The notes under the pieces are model-generated. The model searched no databases, had not been told where the DNA came from, and was given only the letters and a program-made list of their open reading frames with translations. Of a stretch of 64,000 nucleotides of DNA, positions 10,887 through 23,112 are shown piece by piece. Position 1 is the first letter of the stretch, and every line of letters begins with the position of its first letter. Source of the DNA: Toxorhynchites rutilus septentrionalis (taxonomy: Eukaryota; Arthropoda; Insecta; Diptera; Culicidae); NCBI RefSeq assembly GCF_029784135.1, contig NC_073746.1, positions 179,863,788 to 179,927,787 of the forward strand, written 5' to 3'. The position numbers were made by a program, and so were the translations under genes.

Positions 10887-13800
10887 ATGGAAAAATCAAC
10901 TCGACCTGTTAGAAACCGAAAAAGAAGTAGGTTAGTTAAAAACAGCGAAGACAAAGACAACCGTTCACTCTTGTTTTCACCAATGCTGAAACTAATAATG
11001 CTTCATCTGTTTGACCTGTTTTAATTTTAGACTAACATCTAAACCAACATGTTTCATGTAACTTGGCATGTTTTTTCAACAGTCTGAGCAACGCTTTAGT
11101 AATATTGGTATGTCACGGAACTGTAAACACGAGAAAAAACATCGTTGTTTTTACCATGCGCGTGCGTGAACTTCACAATCTTATCCAATACACATGGAAT
11201 CATACGGTGAAACAACCACCGACACATCGAAACAGGTTGCTCTGCAGTTAGATACTTGTTTTTGTTTGCAGTTGATTTTGTTGACCTTTGAGAATGAAAC
11301 CCTCTCAACGGAATGATTCCTCTCTAATGATTGCTTTTTTGTTCTCATTTTCTCGGAACACTGTAGGAAAGCTTGGCCACCTGGTGATATTCACCGACCA
11401 GTCAAGAGGCTGTTTACCCCGGAAATCAAGCGTATGCTGAAGGACTGGCTTGTCCGAAGACGCGAGAATCCCTATCCAAACCGAGAGGAGAAAAAACAGC
11501 TCGCATGCGAGACCGGATTGACGTATACACAAATTTGCAACTGGTTCGCTAACTGGCGTAGAAAGCTCAAAAACTCAGGCCATGATCCAGCGAAGAAAAC
11601 ATGGGGAATCCTGATCAAGAACTATAACACCAATGCAAAGGGCAACGTGGAGCAATTCAGCATATGCTCTGGTGATAGCATCTGGGGCGAGAATGATAAT
11701 GACTCCCAGAGATCAGGATCTACCCCGCCGGGATACCTGAAGCAGCGATTTGCAACGTACGGCAACAACAATACGAATGGGTCCGTGAGCTATATGAAAT
11801 TCGTAGAACATAGTAGCAGCGAGACGTCGGAAGACGAAACACCGGGAAACTACTCGGAGAATGATTTCTTCGATCACTGTTATACACCAAGGACGACTGC
11901 TCACCCAATGCTCGGAATACCCGGTCAGGCGCAATGCTTTCAGGTATGAATTTTCATGCTTCATTCGCCCAACGATTGTGTAGTATATAATGGTAATTTT
12001 TGGGAAGGAGATGGATGTCTTCAAAAGACATGTTGACTAGAGAGTGTGGGATTTATACTCACTAAACCCCTAGACCCCCTTAAAATTTCGTTGCGTAGGT
12101 ACACTAAGCACGTCAGGTCTCGGCAAAGTCATATTCAACTGAGGATAGTCAGGGGACTATGAAGCCATCGGTCTTCGTATTCAATTGGAAATGATTTTTT
12201 GTTGCTTCCAGCATGCTGTCAACATTAATCAAAAGTCTTTCGGGCCTATTAGTCGCTATCTGCTATACGACGGTCCGTGTTCGTTTAATTTTTCACCGTT
12301 AAATGAACTTCACGGCTTATTGAAGTAGTCTTACTCGAAGCGAAGCGACTGAGAAGAGAGTCGATTTTCATCTTTCGTCTTCGAAAATGTTGGGCCCTGC
12401 CGAAGGTGACTCAACAAAAATTGCGTCAGTTGGAAGTTAACCTTGTCTTGTATTCTGTCCACTAAATTGGGAATCAGCCAATGAGTCCATTGACCGTTAA
12501 ATTATTTTTCGTGACCGCTCCCGGTTCACTATTTAATACACACACTGTCCACGGCCAGAATGATTTCGATGGTGGTCATTACGGCGATAACTCATTTAGC
12601 TACCAGAGATATGGTCCGGTAGGCACTCAGCATCCTAAAGCCATAAACCTGCACGCTCTGTTCAGCAGCGTTCGATTGTGCTTGTTTTTAGCGCTGCCGC
12701 CTAGGCTGGATCTCCATACTGAAGTATCGATGTTAAACTAGCGTCTGCTACTACTATTTGGTTCTTACTGCTGAAAACGGTTGAAGCGAGGGCTGCGGTG
12801 GATTGAGCCTTTCCATAGTTCACGTGACTCTGAAGATGAGCCAGTTGTCAATTCTTCGCCAGCGGATTATCGAGGTTATACTATAACTCGATCCGTTATA
12901 AATATTAAGCTTGAAGAGGAGAATGATGCACGGTACTTCGAGGTAAAGGACAGAGTTGCTGCACGTTATTATTGAGTTTTTCAAAGTGGATGCACGGTTT
13001 CGTTACCGTCGAAGGCCAAGAAAGTCGTATTATATGGTTGAGTTAGGCGATGGACACATTCGAAGAAGACAAATTTATAAACTGAGGCTCGGTCCCGTCA
13101 AATATGGCCCTGAATGAGATCGATATTCTTTCAGTTTCGAGGTTTACGACCGTAACTGTTGTGATTGGTCAAAAGCTTCCCACACAACCGCTGCCGACGG
13201 TTGACTCACGCAGAATCATTTATGATTTCCAGTTTTTGTTCACATTTCCCACTCTTCGTTGGTATAGAGTGGTTCAAATATCTTAGAATAACATGTAGAG
13301 GGGTACTCATCAACATAAATATGAAATTCCATAGTCAACTATTTAATTCGACAGCTGTCCGTCTTATCTACACCCCTTCTAAACGATAAAATAAATATTC
13401 CTAAATGCTTCAATTTTCTCTTCCATTCCAGATCACTTCTACTACCGAAGAAGGCTTACCAGATTTCAACATGAACACAAGTTCGGTTATAGCAGCCAGT
13501 TTCCCGAATGCCTTCCAGGGGGAAAATGGTACATTCTATCTAACCCCCAGTACAACTGTTTCGCCGGCCTTCATCCAGAAAAGCACTAACAAGTACAAAA
13601 ACAGCATAATGGAAAAGTATCTCCGAGATCTGAGCGAAGTAAAACCTGAACCGAACAATGAACATTTGTCGTGTTCAAGTCCGTTCCAGCAGCTAGCAAC
13701 CCACACACAGGTCGCTGCACCCTGCAGTCAAGTTGGATGTGAAATCCGTGGACCACCATCCCTCTCGAAATGGCTTGAAAGCACTGCCAAATTTACCCCG

Positions 13801-14069
13801 TCGAAAAACAATTACATTGATTGGGATCAATCGTGGTAAGGGAGCAACCTTTTCATTCCAGTACCTTGGTCTTCCATTGTAAACTTAATTACAGCAAACC
13901 GTCCTCGTCGAAGAAACGATTTGATCCTACCAATAACCAGTCGCCACATCCAAACCAACACCCGACACCGAATTCGCTCGAGTTGGGTATGCACCAGAAG
14001 GATGAAATAGATGCAGCGGAAGCCTTGACGCGATTAGCCAACAACTTTCGATTGAAATTTTATACTTGA
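10887..14069 (+). CDS. Mohawk-like TALE homeobox transcription factor
   Basis: Exons are 10887-10930, 11367-11943, 13432-13835 and 13895-14069, with GT...AG introns in matching phase, giving 399 aa. The homeodomain spans about residues 26-85. It has the three-residue TALE insertion (RENPYPNREEK) and recognition helix NWFANWRRKLKN. After it come a Mohawk-type segment (WGILIKNYNTNAKGNVEQ), a repressor-like NSIMEKYLRDL segment, a WLESTAKF motif and a C-terminal AEALTRLANNF helix, all with counterparts in vertebrate MKX. Drosophila CG11617 is the likely orthologue. It should be a nuclear DNA-binding regulator, in vertebrates a repressor of muscle and tendon genes; the role in insects is not shown here. 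The start is the ATG at 10887 because exon 1 joins exon 2 in frame. Intron 2 holds a gypsy fossil. Confidence 0.9.
12781..13108 (+). pseudogene. Ty3/gypsy integrase C-terminus remnant in Mohawk intron 2
   Basis: A frame near 12781-12975 ends in ARYFEVKDRVAARYY, like the conserved F-x-V-G-D-x-V-x-A-R-Y of gypsy integrase tails. After a frameshift the sequence reads KSYYMVELGDGHIRRRQIYK to a stop at about 13108, like the final 'Y-x-V-E-L-x-D-G-x-x-R-R-H' block. There is no LTR, reverse transcriptase or protease. It is an old fossil and not an exon of the host gene. Confidence 0.45.
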
Positions 14070-14879
14070 TGCAATGCAACATGTTGACAGTCCCAACAAG
14101 CACTAGCATTCCCGGGTGTACAGACGCTACAAAATAGATTTTTTATTTATCGATAGAAAACTGTGTGACTGAAATCGTGGAATAGATAATAATTTATTAG
14201 CAGAAAAAAAAATTAGCACCAATTTACTGTAGCATTCAGTTATAGAGCCAACTTTAGATGTACAATAACATAGAAATGCTTCATGGAACATATAAACCAA
14301 TGTTAGATGCCACTCTGGTATTCATTTCTACAGAGTTAATTATTTATTCGAACCTAATTTTCTCCCGATACACAATTACGCGACAATCAGCCATCTTGAC
14401 TTTTTTTTTGGACAACCCTATTCGTTGTAACAAGTAGTGTTGATGTTCGTTGGTTTTAATTTGTTTCGTATATAGTAATGCATCGAAATCCGGACGCTTA
14501 AGCGCTTACGAATATAACTTCAACTACAAAAAAATATTGACATATCATAGCACTAAAAATTAGCGTTCCTATGGAATTATAAGGCCTTCACCTATGTTAT
14601 GAATCACAGAACTCCACAAAATCATGTTATTTGAAATTTCTTTCATCGTGTCGTGATTTTATATCCGGACACTTTTTTAATCATGCTTTGAAATCCGTAC
14701 ACTTTTGCTTTTAAATCCAGACACCTGTTTTCTTGCAATTCTTTGAGAGAAATTATTTATTAATTATTGTAGAACTTATTAACGGGTGCGTCATAAGTAG
14801 CGGGGCTAAGTGGAAACGGGTTTGGTACAAAAGTTTTTCATTAATTCAATTATTTCTTGTATTTTCACAAGATTACTAC
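14070..14879. other. 3' UTR and intergenic sequence after the Mohawk-like gene
   Basis: AT-rich, with no ORF of note. The first few hundred bases probably include the 3' UTR of the homeobox gene. No strong AATAAA signal decides the end. Confidence 0.4.
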
Positions 14880-15480
14880 TACAAGATGGCGCCATTTATA
14901 TATATTTTCAAAATCTTATCAATATGGGTATCAAATGAAGGGACTTGATTAGTAAAATACAGAAATTTATGAAAAATGTAAATCCAAAATGGCGGCCGCT
15001 ACAAAATGGCGGATTACATATTCTCTCAGAACCCCATCAATATGGGTATCAATCGAAAGAGATTGACTAGTAGAACACGGTTATTCATGAAAAATGGAAA
15101 TCCAAAATTTTGATGAAATTGATGAATGGTTTTATTGTAGAGAAATATACTAATGATTCAAATAATGTACTAAAAACTTAAAAATAATTAAAAACACTTT
15201 TCAAGTTCAACGGTTTCATTATGATTCAACATAATAACAATACAGATGATGTACTAAAAGCTAGAAAATAATTAGGCAAGTAGCAGTTAGTAATTATCAC
15301 ACCCCTTCTTCATTAATCTAGGGCATTGATGAGACTAAAATAAAATCGTGGGGCATGTAACGAAACAACTAACGATAGGTAATGGAAATCTGACGTGGCC
15401 CATTTTGGATTTGCATTTTTGCTAGATAACTGTGCTCTAATAGTCAAGCCCTTTCATTTGATATACATTTTGATGCAATT
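14880..15480. repeat. Inverted / tandem dispersed repeat
   Basis: A segment of about 110 bp containing CAATATGGGTATCAA and AATCCAAAATGG is present twice in tandem (about 14915-14990 and 15045-15110). A reverse-complement version lies at about 15395-15475 (TTTTGGATTTGCATTTTTGC, then CTTTCATTTGATATACAT). The arrangement suggests a small palindromic transposon or nested repeat; I see no clean target duplication. Confidence 0.45.
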
Positions 15481-15567
15481 TTGAAAAAAAAAAAAAAAAT
15501 AATCGTAATATAGTCCTTGATAGTGTTTTGTTTGGTTAAGTCGTTCGTAAGTTATAGTGTCGCAAAT

Positions 15568-16014
15568 ATGGAGCAAAATAAAGAGAAAATCCGACATATT
15601 TTACAGTACTACTATGACAAAGGCAAAACTGCATCTCAAGCTGCCAATAAAATTTGTGCAGTTTATGGACCCGATACAGTTTCCATTTCCACCGCACAAC
15701 GATGGTTTCAACGTTTTCGTTCTGGTGTAGAGGTCGTCGAAGATGCGCCACGCTCCGGAAGGCCTGTCGTCGAAAATTACGACAAAATCGCTGAATATGC
15801 CGAGAAAGACCGGCATAGTAGCAGCCGTAGCATCAGCCAAGAGCTGGGGATAAGTCATCAAACTGTTATTAACCATTTGAAGAAGCTTGGATTCACAAAG
15901 AAGCTCGATGTATGGGTGCCACACACGTTGACGCAAAAAAACATCTTTGACCGTATCGACGCATGTGAATCGCTGCTGAATCGCAACAAAATCGACCCGT
16001 TTCTGAAGCGGATG
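15568..16014 (+). pseudogene. mariner (DD34D-type) transposase, 3' truncated
   Basis: It starts MEQNKEKIRHILQYYYDKGK. The N-terminal HTH (ASQAANKICAVYGPDTVSIS, then AQRWFQRFRSG), the SGRP linker and the second HTH (SSSRSISQELGISHQTVINH) are followed by the mariner block WVPHTLTQ and NKIDPFLKRMVT. It stops just before the first catalytic aspartate, where an unrelated repeat tail begins. About 150 of the usual 345 residues remain, so the protein cannot work. Confidence 0.85.
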
Positions 16015-16027
16015 GTGACATATTCAC

Positions 16028-16072
16028 TAACAATAATTTATATGGCAGAACAACGTTTGCCGGGGCAGCTAG
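16028..16072 (+). repeat. RTE-like 3' tail fragment
   Basis: The segment TATGGCAGAACAACGTTTGC followed by CGGGGCAGCTAGTA matches, in reverse complement, 25564-25607. This is a widespread insect repeat tail usually linked to RTE-type LINEs; that attribution is from memory. Here it cuts the mariner ORF and runs into (TA)n. Confidence 0.55.

Positions 16073-16073
<1 letters not shown>

Positions 16074-16143
<70 letters not shown>
16074..16143. repeat. (TA)n microsatellite, 5' of LINE 1
   Basis: About 70 bp of nearly pure TA repeats between the RTE-like tail and the first base of the R1-like LINE. Confidence 0.95.
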
Positions 16144-16146
<3 letters not shown>

Positions 16147-16594
16147 GTAGAAGGCGACTAATCGGGTGACAACGCGAGTAAGGGCGCGGTTAAGCCTATG
16201 GAGAATGCACGGGGGAAATACCGTGTACAGGAGCAGCGAGAGGAGTGCCGAGCACATCAGGATCGACGCCAGTAAGATCCTGATTACGACACACTGGTAT
16301 GACATGGAAACGGACAACGTGCGACACTAAAGGCTGACAGTCGTGCTATTCTGCTCCCTGAGTAAGGAAGGGTGACACCTTCTTGAAACGGCGGGTGGGG
16401 TAATAGTGCGGTTGCCCCCGTCCCGGTTACAACTTGGCTAGTTTTCGGGTACGTTCGATGCTCGTCTAGGCTCAGGCACTAGGTACTAGGCATCAGATGT
16501 CACATTCCTGACTTGCGCTGATCCGGCTCTGAACACGGTCCCCATGAAGGACCGTGTCAACCCCTGCATGGCCTCACTGCTTGCATAGATAACC

Positions 16595-18166
16595 ATGGGA
16601 TCACAAAAATGCGATTATGTACAACGAGCGGAGATAGCGGCCCGGAATTGGGACCCAACCAAAATGGAGACAACTAACAGAACCAACGAAGAACGAAGAA
16701 ACAGTATGATGGATACAGGAGACCAAGCCAACGCGTTCGCTGGTAGTAAAAAGCTGCTGCGATCGCCAATACTGAAACAAGTGGTAACACCAGGTCCTAG
16801 TGGCAGTAATGGAGGAATACCCGAGACCCAGCAAAGTCGGGGGATCAATCCCCTGTTCCTGCCAAAGTCCAGCGGTAGGTTAACCCAGGAAGGAGGGTTG
16901 ACTGGAGAAAGCATTCTGAACACGATCATGATAAGGGTCAAAGAACTAGACACATTCGTGCAGGACAAACCCAACGTGCATAAAGAGATCAAGACCAGGG
17001 TGTCGGGTATAATATCTCTCTTGGGACGAGCTATGAAGGAGCACGATGGACTCGTCGAAAGGACGAAAACTGCCGAGAAAACACTCGCAGAAGCGTTGCA
17101 AAAAGCTGCAGCTGGACAGGTGACGCCAAAGATTCCTCGAAACCGTTCGGAAAAAAGAAAAAAAGATTCACCAGCAGAAGAAGAAATGCTCAAAAAACGC
17201 AAGGACGACCACGACAACGACGATCAAGGCGATAGTGCCGCCCAGGGCGACAGTGAAGAGCTGGGTGACAGCGACGACCAGAATACCGATAGCAAAAGAA
17301 ACGACTGGAGCACGGTCACGAGAAGAAACAAGAAAAAATTAGTGAACGAACAAAAAGAGAGGGAGAGAAAAGAGAAAACGGTGAAAAAAAAGAAGAAAGA
17401 GGATGAAAAGAAACAGGGGCCAAATGACAAGAAGCCTAATCCTCGGCGGGCGAGAGGCAAAGGCGATGCACTCATCGTCGAAGCCAAGGGCGACGTATCA
17501 TATGCTGACCTCTTCAAAACAATGCGAGAGGACCCTGGCCTCAAGAAACTGGAGGAGAGCGTGGTGAAGTCTAGGCGCACCCAGAATGGCGAAATGCTGT
17601 TCGAGCTGAAGAGAGACCCAGAAATCAGGAGCTCTGCATTTAAGGATCTTGTCGAAAGGGCTCTCGGTGACGGAGCGAACGTAAGGGCCTTATCCTCCGA
17701 GTCATCGATTGAATGCAGGAACCTCAGTCTGTTCACTACCGAGATGGACCTGCGTCAGAAGTTGGAGGAGGAAAACATCGTGGGCAAAGTTCCGATGAAA
17801 ATCCGATTAAGAAATGCGTATCGCGGGACGCAGACCGCAACGATTCGTCTCCCAACGGACGCAGCGAACAAGTTGCTGAAGCTAGAGAGTATAAACGTCT
17901 GCTGGGCTGTGGGACGTTTTAGAATCGTTCCGCCTGTTCCAAAGCAATTGGAGCGATGTTTCAAGTGTTTAAACTTCGGCCATCTGGCGAAAGGCTGCTT
18001 GGGGCCAGATAGATCCAAACTGTGCAGGAAATGCGGAATAGAGGGACACTTTGCCAGCGACTGCAAGGGAAAGCCAAGGTGTATGCTCTGCGAGGACAGT
18101 AATGACCATACGACGGGAGGCTTTAATTGCCCTGTGTACAAACAGGCGAGGGCAAGCGAACAGTGA
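16595..18166 (+). CDS. R1-like LINE ORF1, Gag-like nucleic-acid-binding protein
   Basis: 523 aa and intact, starting in a strong ACCATGG context. The middle is very rich in Lys, Arg, Glu and Asp (residues about 180-300), in keeping with RNA binding or nuclear entry. Three zinc knuckles lie near the C-terminus (about residues 455-515): CFKCLNFGHLAKGC, CRKCGIEGHFASDC and CMLCEDSNDHTTGGFNC. The protein should form ribonucleoprotein particles with the LINE RNA. The stop TGA (18164-18166) overlaps the ORF2 start as TGATG. Confidence 0.85.
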   Translation: MGSQKCDYVQRAEIAARNWDPTKMETTNRTNEERRNSMMDTGDQANAFAGSKKLLRSPILKQVVTPGPSGSNGGIPETQQSRGINPLFLPKSSGRLTQEGGLTGESILNTIMIRVKELDTFVQDKPNVHKEIKTRVSGIISLLGRAMKEHDGLVERTKTAEKTLAEALQKAAAGQVTPKIPRNRSEKRKKDSPAEEEMLKKRKDDHDNDDQGDSAAQGDSEELGDSDDQNTDSKRNDWSTVTRRNKKKLVNEQKERERKEKTVKKKKKEDEKKQGPNDKKPNPRRARGKGDALIVEAKGDVSYADLFKTMREDPGLKKLEESVVKSRRTQNGEMLFELKRDPEIRSSAFKDLVERALGDGANVRALSSESSIECRNLSLFTTEMDLRQKLEEENIVGKVPMKIRLRNAYRGTQTATIRLPTDAANKLLKLESINVCWAVGRFRIVPPVPKQLERCFKCLNFGHLAKGCLGPDRSKLCRKCGIEGHFASDCKGKPRCMLCEDSNDHTTGGFNCPVYKQARASEQ

Positions 18167-20768
18167 TGGAGATAATCCAAATAAATCTCAACCATTGTGA
18201 CACCGCACAGCAACTGTTGTGGCAGTCAACGACAGAAACAAAATGTGATGTCGCAATTATCGCGGAGCCGTATCGCATTCCCCCCGGTAACGGTAATTGG
18301 GTGACGGATAAAGTGGGAATGGCCGCCATCCAGGTCATGGGCCGATATCCCATTCAGGAGGTAGTCTCGAGGACTCGCGAGGGTTTCGTGATCACAAAGA
18401 TCAACGGAATTTTCATCTGCAGTTGCTACGCACCTCCCAGATGGACGATGGACCAGTTCCACTATATGCTGGATGTCCTCACCGAGGAGCTCGCCGAACG
18501 AAAACCAGTCGTTATAGGAGGGGATTTCAATGCTTGGGCAGTAGACTGGGGAAGCAGATGCACCAATGCGAGAGGGACTTGCTTACTAGAAGCTCTGGCC
18601 AAGCTGGATGTTACCCTGTGCAACGAGGGTACCACTAGTACCTTCCGTCGAGATGGCCGAGAGTCCATCATCGACTTGACTTTCTGCAGTCCGTCGTTAA
18701 TGACAAAAATGAGATGGAGGGTATGCGAAGGATACACCCACAGTGATCATCAAGCCATTCGTTATTCCATTGGCCAACGACACTCCGTGGCAGTACGGAT
18801 AACTAGGACATGCCCACGCAGGTGGAAGACAAAAATCTTTTCATCGAAGCACTACGCGTGGAGAGCGGCGTCTTGAACACGAACGCGGATGAACTGACGG
18901 AAACGCTAGCCAAAGCATGCGATATAACAATGCCAAGAAAAAGGGAACCCAGGTATAAGCGACCTCCAGCCTACTGGTGGAGTGAGACACTTGGCGTGCT
19001 TCGGGCCAACTGCCTCAGCGCCAGAAGACGCTTCTAACGGTCAAGCATAGACACCAGAGGAGAGGATGTGGATAGCATCGAACGCAGAGAGGTGACGAAC
19101 GACGAGCTAGTTGCAGCTATGAAACGCCTCAAAACGAAGAAAGCGCCTGGCCCAGATGGAATCCCCAACGTAGCTTTAAAAGCGGCAGTCCTAGCATTCC
19201 CTGATATGTTCAGGACAGCAATGCAGAAGTGTCTAGACGAATGCTACTTTCCGGATCGATGGAAGGTACAAAAGCTAGTACTACTGCCCAAACCAGGAAA
19301 GACGCCGGGTGATCCAGCATCATATAGACCCATATGCCTGTTGGACACTCTGGGGAAACTTTTGGAGAGAATCATCCTCAATAGGCTGACGGAATGCACG
19401 GAGGGAGTTCGTGGACTGTCCGATAGTCAATTCGGATTTCGAAAAGGGAGATCCACGGTAGATGCCATTCGCATAGTGGTCGAAAGAGCAAACAGAGCAT
19501 CCAAACAGAAGCTCAGAGGAAATCGATACTGCGCAGTGATAACGATCGACGTTAAGAACGCGTTCAATAGTGCCAGCTGGAAGGCCATCGCGACTGCGCT
19601 CCACACGATGAGAGTCCCTGAATACCTGTGTAGAATACTGAGAAGCTACTTCGAGAACCGTGTGCTGGTGTACGAGACAAACACGGGCCAGGCGCAGATT
19701 AAAACTACGGCTGGAGTTCCGCAGGGCTCTATCCTGGGTCCATCGCTCTGGAACAGCATGTACGATGGCGTACTAAAACTGAATCTGCCCAGAGGTGTGG
19801 AGATCATTGGCTTCGCGGATGACATTGTTATTCTCGTGACCGGAGAATCCTTGGAACGGGTCGAAATGCTCGCGACCGAATCGATAGACATGATCGGAAG
19901 GTGGATGCAAAGTGTGAAACTGCAGATAGCCCACCACAAGACGGAAATGTTGATTGTCAGCAACCGCAGGGCGGTGCAACGTGCAGAAATCATCATCGGA
20001 GAGCACTTGATAACTTCGAAGCGAGATTTAAAATACCTGAGGGTGCAGATCGATGATCGACTGAACTTCAACAGTCACGTCGACTACGCTTGTAAAAAAG
20101 CAACGAAGACAATCAATGCACTGACACGAATCATGCCCAACAACTTTGGCCCAAACAGCAGCAAGAGGCACCTTTTGGCTAGTGTCTCCTCATCGACATT
20201 ACGATACGGGGGTCCAGCCTGGATCGCGGCGTTAGAAACTCAGCGGAACACGAGGAGGCTGAATAGTACGTACCGGCTCATTGCGATGCGAATCGCGAGT
20301 GCGTACAGAACCATATCAACAGAAGCGGTCTGCGTCATAGCCAGGTTGATCCCTATCAACATCATCTTGGCGGAAGACAGCGAGTGCTATATGAGGAGGG
20401 GAACCAGAGGAATCCGGAAGCTAATGAGGGCAGAGTCGATGGCTAGGTGGCAGCAAGAGTGGAGTGCGGCTCAAAACGGCAGATGGACGCACAGGCTCAT
20501 ACCGACACTAATGGGCTGGGTAAACAGGAAACATGGAGAGGTGAATTTTCACCTAACGCAGTTTTTGTCTGGGCATGGCTGCTTCAGGCAGTATCTGCAC
20601 CGGTTTGGACATGCAAGATCACCTCTTTGTCCGGAGTGTGGAGATGTGGAGGAAACACCGGAACACGTCGTATTTGTATGTCCAAGATTCACCACAAGGC
20701 GCGAGGGGCTGCCTACCCTTCATGCTGGGAACATCGTAGAGGAAATGTGTCGTGACGAGGGCACCTGA
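18166..20768 (+). pseudogene. R1-like LINE ORF2 (endonuclease / reverse transcriptase), frameshifted and deleted
   Basis: The APE endonuclease starts at 18166 (MEIIQINLNHCDTAQQ) with GGDFNAWAVDWG and HSDHQAI. A one-base shift near 18830 moves the reading to another frame, which then stops at 19035-19037. The reverse transcriptase resumes in that frame at 19068: KAPGPDG, SQFGFRKGRSTVDAI, GVPQGSILG and catalytic FADDIVIL (about 19810). A CCHC motif CPECGDVEETPEHVVFVC closes the protein. Element 2 keeps about 100 more residues between endonuclease and RT, so a deletion has occurred here as well. The product is inactive. Confidence 0.85.
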
Positions 20769-21129
20769 AACGCAGTGAACAGTGCAATCGTCCACATCGT
20801 GTCCGAGCTACAGCGGAAGTGGAGGACCGACCAGCGTGCGGATAACGCCTGACTATAAATGATGAACATTATGGAGGAAGCCATCGACAAACTGGTGCAT
20901 ACCCCACGAGAGTAGCTGTGACGGAGTGCGCGTCATGTTGGAGGGAACTACCTAATCAGCGCTCCGTTGGGAAGAGAAACCCTGCGAGGGTGACTGTGAC
21001 GGGGCGCGCGTTAAGTTGGAGGGCGTTTCTTAATCGGTGCACGTCTCGACGGGTAAATGGATGCCTACAAAATGGTCATAAGCGCAGTGGAGAGCAACGA
21101 ATGGTGAATGAGAATATAGTGAAGAAGGG

Positions 21130-21296
<167 letters not shown>

Positions 21297-21299
21297 TCT

Positions 21300-22075
21300 T
21301 CTTTGTTTTTAAATTATGATTTTTCAAATTTAACCGATGGTTCAAAAAATCATTTTTATCCTTTTTTTCAAAAATTCATAACTTTTGATCTACTGAATCG
21401 ATTCAGATAATCGGCATAGTTAATTGAAGTCAATAATTTCACACTTGCAAAAAAGGGGAATCCTATTCGCATATAGTCTAGTCGCATAAGATGATCTAAG
21501 GAAGCTTAAAACATGTTAACTTTGAAAAATCATAACTCAAGAACGAGAAAGAACACATGTCTGATTTTTTAATGTGTTAAGTAAAAAAATTTCAAAAAAA
21601 AAATAAAAAATATAGCGCCCTTGGTCCCGAAACCATTTAAACTATAAAAAAAACAGATACAATTATCAATCACGAAAACAATATTAATTTTTTTCGCAAG
21701 TGCAATATTTTTCCAAAAAATCCTAGCTCATTGGCTTTAATTTGATATATCGATCATCTCGGTTAAAATTATAACTCAAAAAAGAAAAAGGAACACATCT
21801 GATTTTGAGTAAAAAATTTAAATGTGTAAAAAAATCCTCAGTTTTCGAGAAAAAATATAGAAGATTATAGCGCCGTTGGTCCCGAAACTATGTGAACAAT
21901 AAAACATGGATACAATCAATAATTACGCAAAAAATTCAAATTTCTTGCAAGTTTGATATTTTCCAAAAAAGACTTGCTAATCAACTTCAATTTGATGTGT
22001 CGATCATCTGAATCGGCTTAGTGGTTCAAAAGTTATGAGTTTATAAAAGTAATTTTTGGGAAAAGTGAAAAAAAA
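21300..22075. repeat. Diverged tandem repeat, period about 240-250 bp
   Basis: Three diverged units share the blocks CATAACT, TATAGCGCC-TTGGTCCCGA, CGCAA-TTCAAAT and AATTTGATRTRTCGATCATC. The clear units are about 21527-21770 and 21771-22035, with a worn unit before them. No coding potential is seen. It is satellite-like. Confidence 0.65.
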
Positions 22076-22107
22076 TCGAATCACACAAAAAAAAAATATA
22101 GGTTCAA

Positions 22108-22290
22108 TGTTTTACCATAGGGGGTCTTCGTAGCCACTTGGTTACGCGTCTGCCTTGAGCCCACCGAGAAGTTTAATAGTTTAGCAATGACAGCTAAATT
22201 TGCGACACATCTTGACTCGCGGATCATATCCTCTTGGCCGGGGCCCGGGGAAATCACTCTAAGATGACTTCGGAAAAAGCACATATTTAG
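22108..22290 (+). repeat. tRNA-headed SINE-like repeat, copy 2
   Basis: It begins GGGGGTCTTCGTAGCCACTT and GGTTACGCG, the same head as 664-640 on the minus strand. Box A is recognisable. The body differs from copy 1 after about 40 bp. Confidence 0.5.
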
Positions 22291-22299
22291 GCGCAATTC

Positions 22300-23110
22300 T
22301 TAACCGATTTCGGATCTATTTGTAGCAATGCACTGGTGAAACATATGACTGATACCCTTTTTATGAACTCCAAAACATGGGCTGGGGAAGGGGGTAAAAT
22401 TTGAAAAAAATTCAATATTCTTTTTACCCAAAACCCAAAAGGGGGTGCAAGGGAAGGAGATCAAATTTTTTTAAAATCGAAAAACACGTGTGGGATATAA
22501 AAATATTTTTGGAATTTTTTCGCAAAGTGGTCAGAAGTGGCCAGAAGTCATAAAGGAAAAATGTAGAGGGGACCCTAAGGAAGACATTTTGTTATAAAAA
22601 ACTTTGGATATATTTGGAGAATTTTTGTAGGTCTACTTTTGTATAAATTCAATGTAGAAAAAGTACTTACTTTCAAACACTCATTTCACAGCTTCAATTT
22701 TTTTTTAAACTAAAAACGAAATACAAATTCGCAATCAGCTTAGAATTCTCTATACAGAACACCACCACATTATTTTTTAACGTATTTTGTAGCACTTGTG
22801 CAAAATTTGAAAAAAAAAGCGTGTTTATCGCTACACTGGTTCACTGCATCAAACACTACGTTGCCACGTCGTTATCGCAACGAAAATCGTCACAGACACT
22901 GTTGCCATATGTGATACTAGATGCCTTGAAGGTTATAGAACAAAACTAGACCATTCATTCGGTCAGGCATTGTTGTTCATTTTTCTATTTATTGCCACCT
23001 AGAATTTTTGAGGGACCACTGTGCATAGTAGTAAATTACTTAATGCGCGACCCATCGAAGCGTTTGCATGTGGCCACTTCTTTTTTTAAATCGTACGCGA
23101 AGCGGTTAAT
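22300..23110. other. AT-rich unassigned stretch
   Basis: No ORF, known repeat or splice structure recognised. Confidence 0.4.
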
Positions 23111-23112
23111 GA

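Larger units (their letters stand above)
16144..21129 (+). mobile_element. R1-like non-LTR retrotransposon, element 1
   Basis: It consists of a 5' UTR (16144-16594), ORF1, ORF2 and a 3' UTR holding two diverged repeats of about 70 bp (about 20915-21060). The 5' UTR matches 32702-32240 on the minus strand and the 3' UTR matches 26250-26800, so a second copy lies in the same window. APE-type endonuclease, reverse transcriptase and a C-terminal CCHC motif place it among R1/jockey-superclade LINEs; R1 is the best fit. Both ends abut (TA)n. Confidence 0.85.

Noticed and set aside
13821..14069. ORF starting MGSIVVREQPF taken as a separate gene
   Set aside because: Its first part is intron 3 of the Mohawk-like gene; the C-terminal part is exon 4.
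15900..16317. ORFs made of Tyr-Ile repeats, also at 21076-21345 and 58636-59076
   Set aside because: They translate (TA)n microsatellites.
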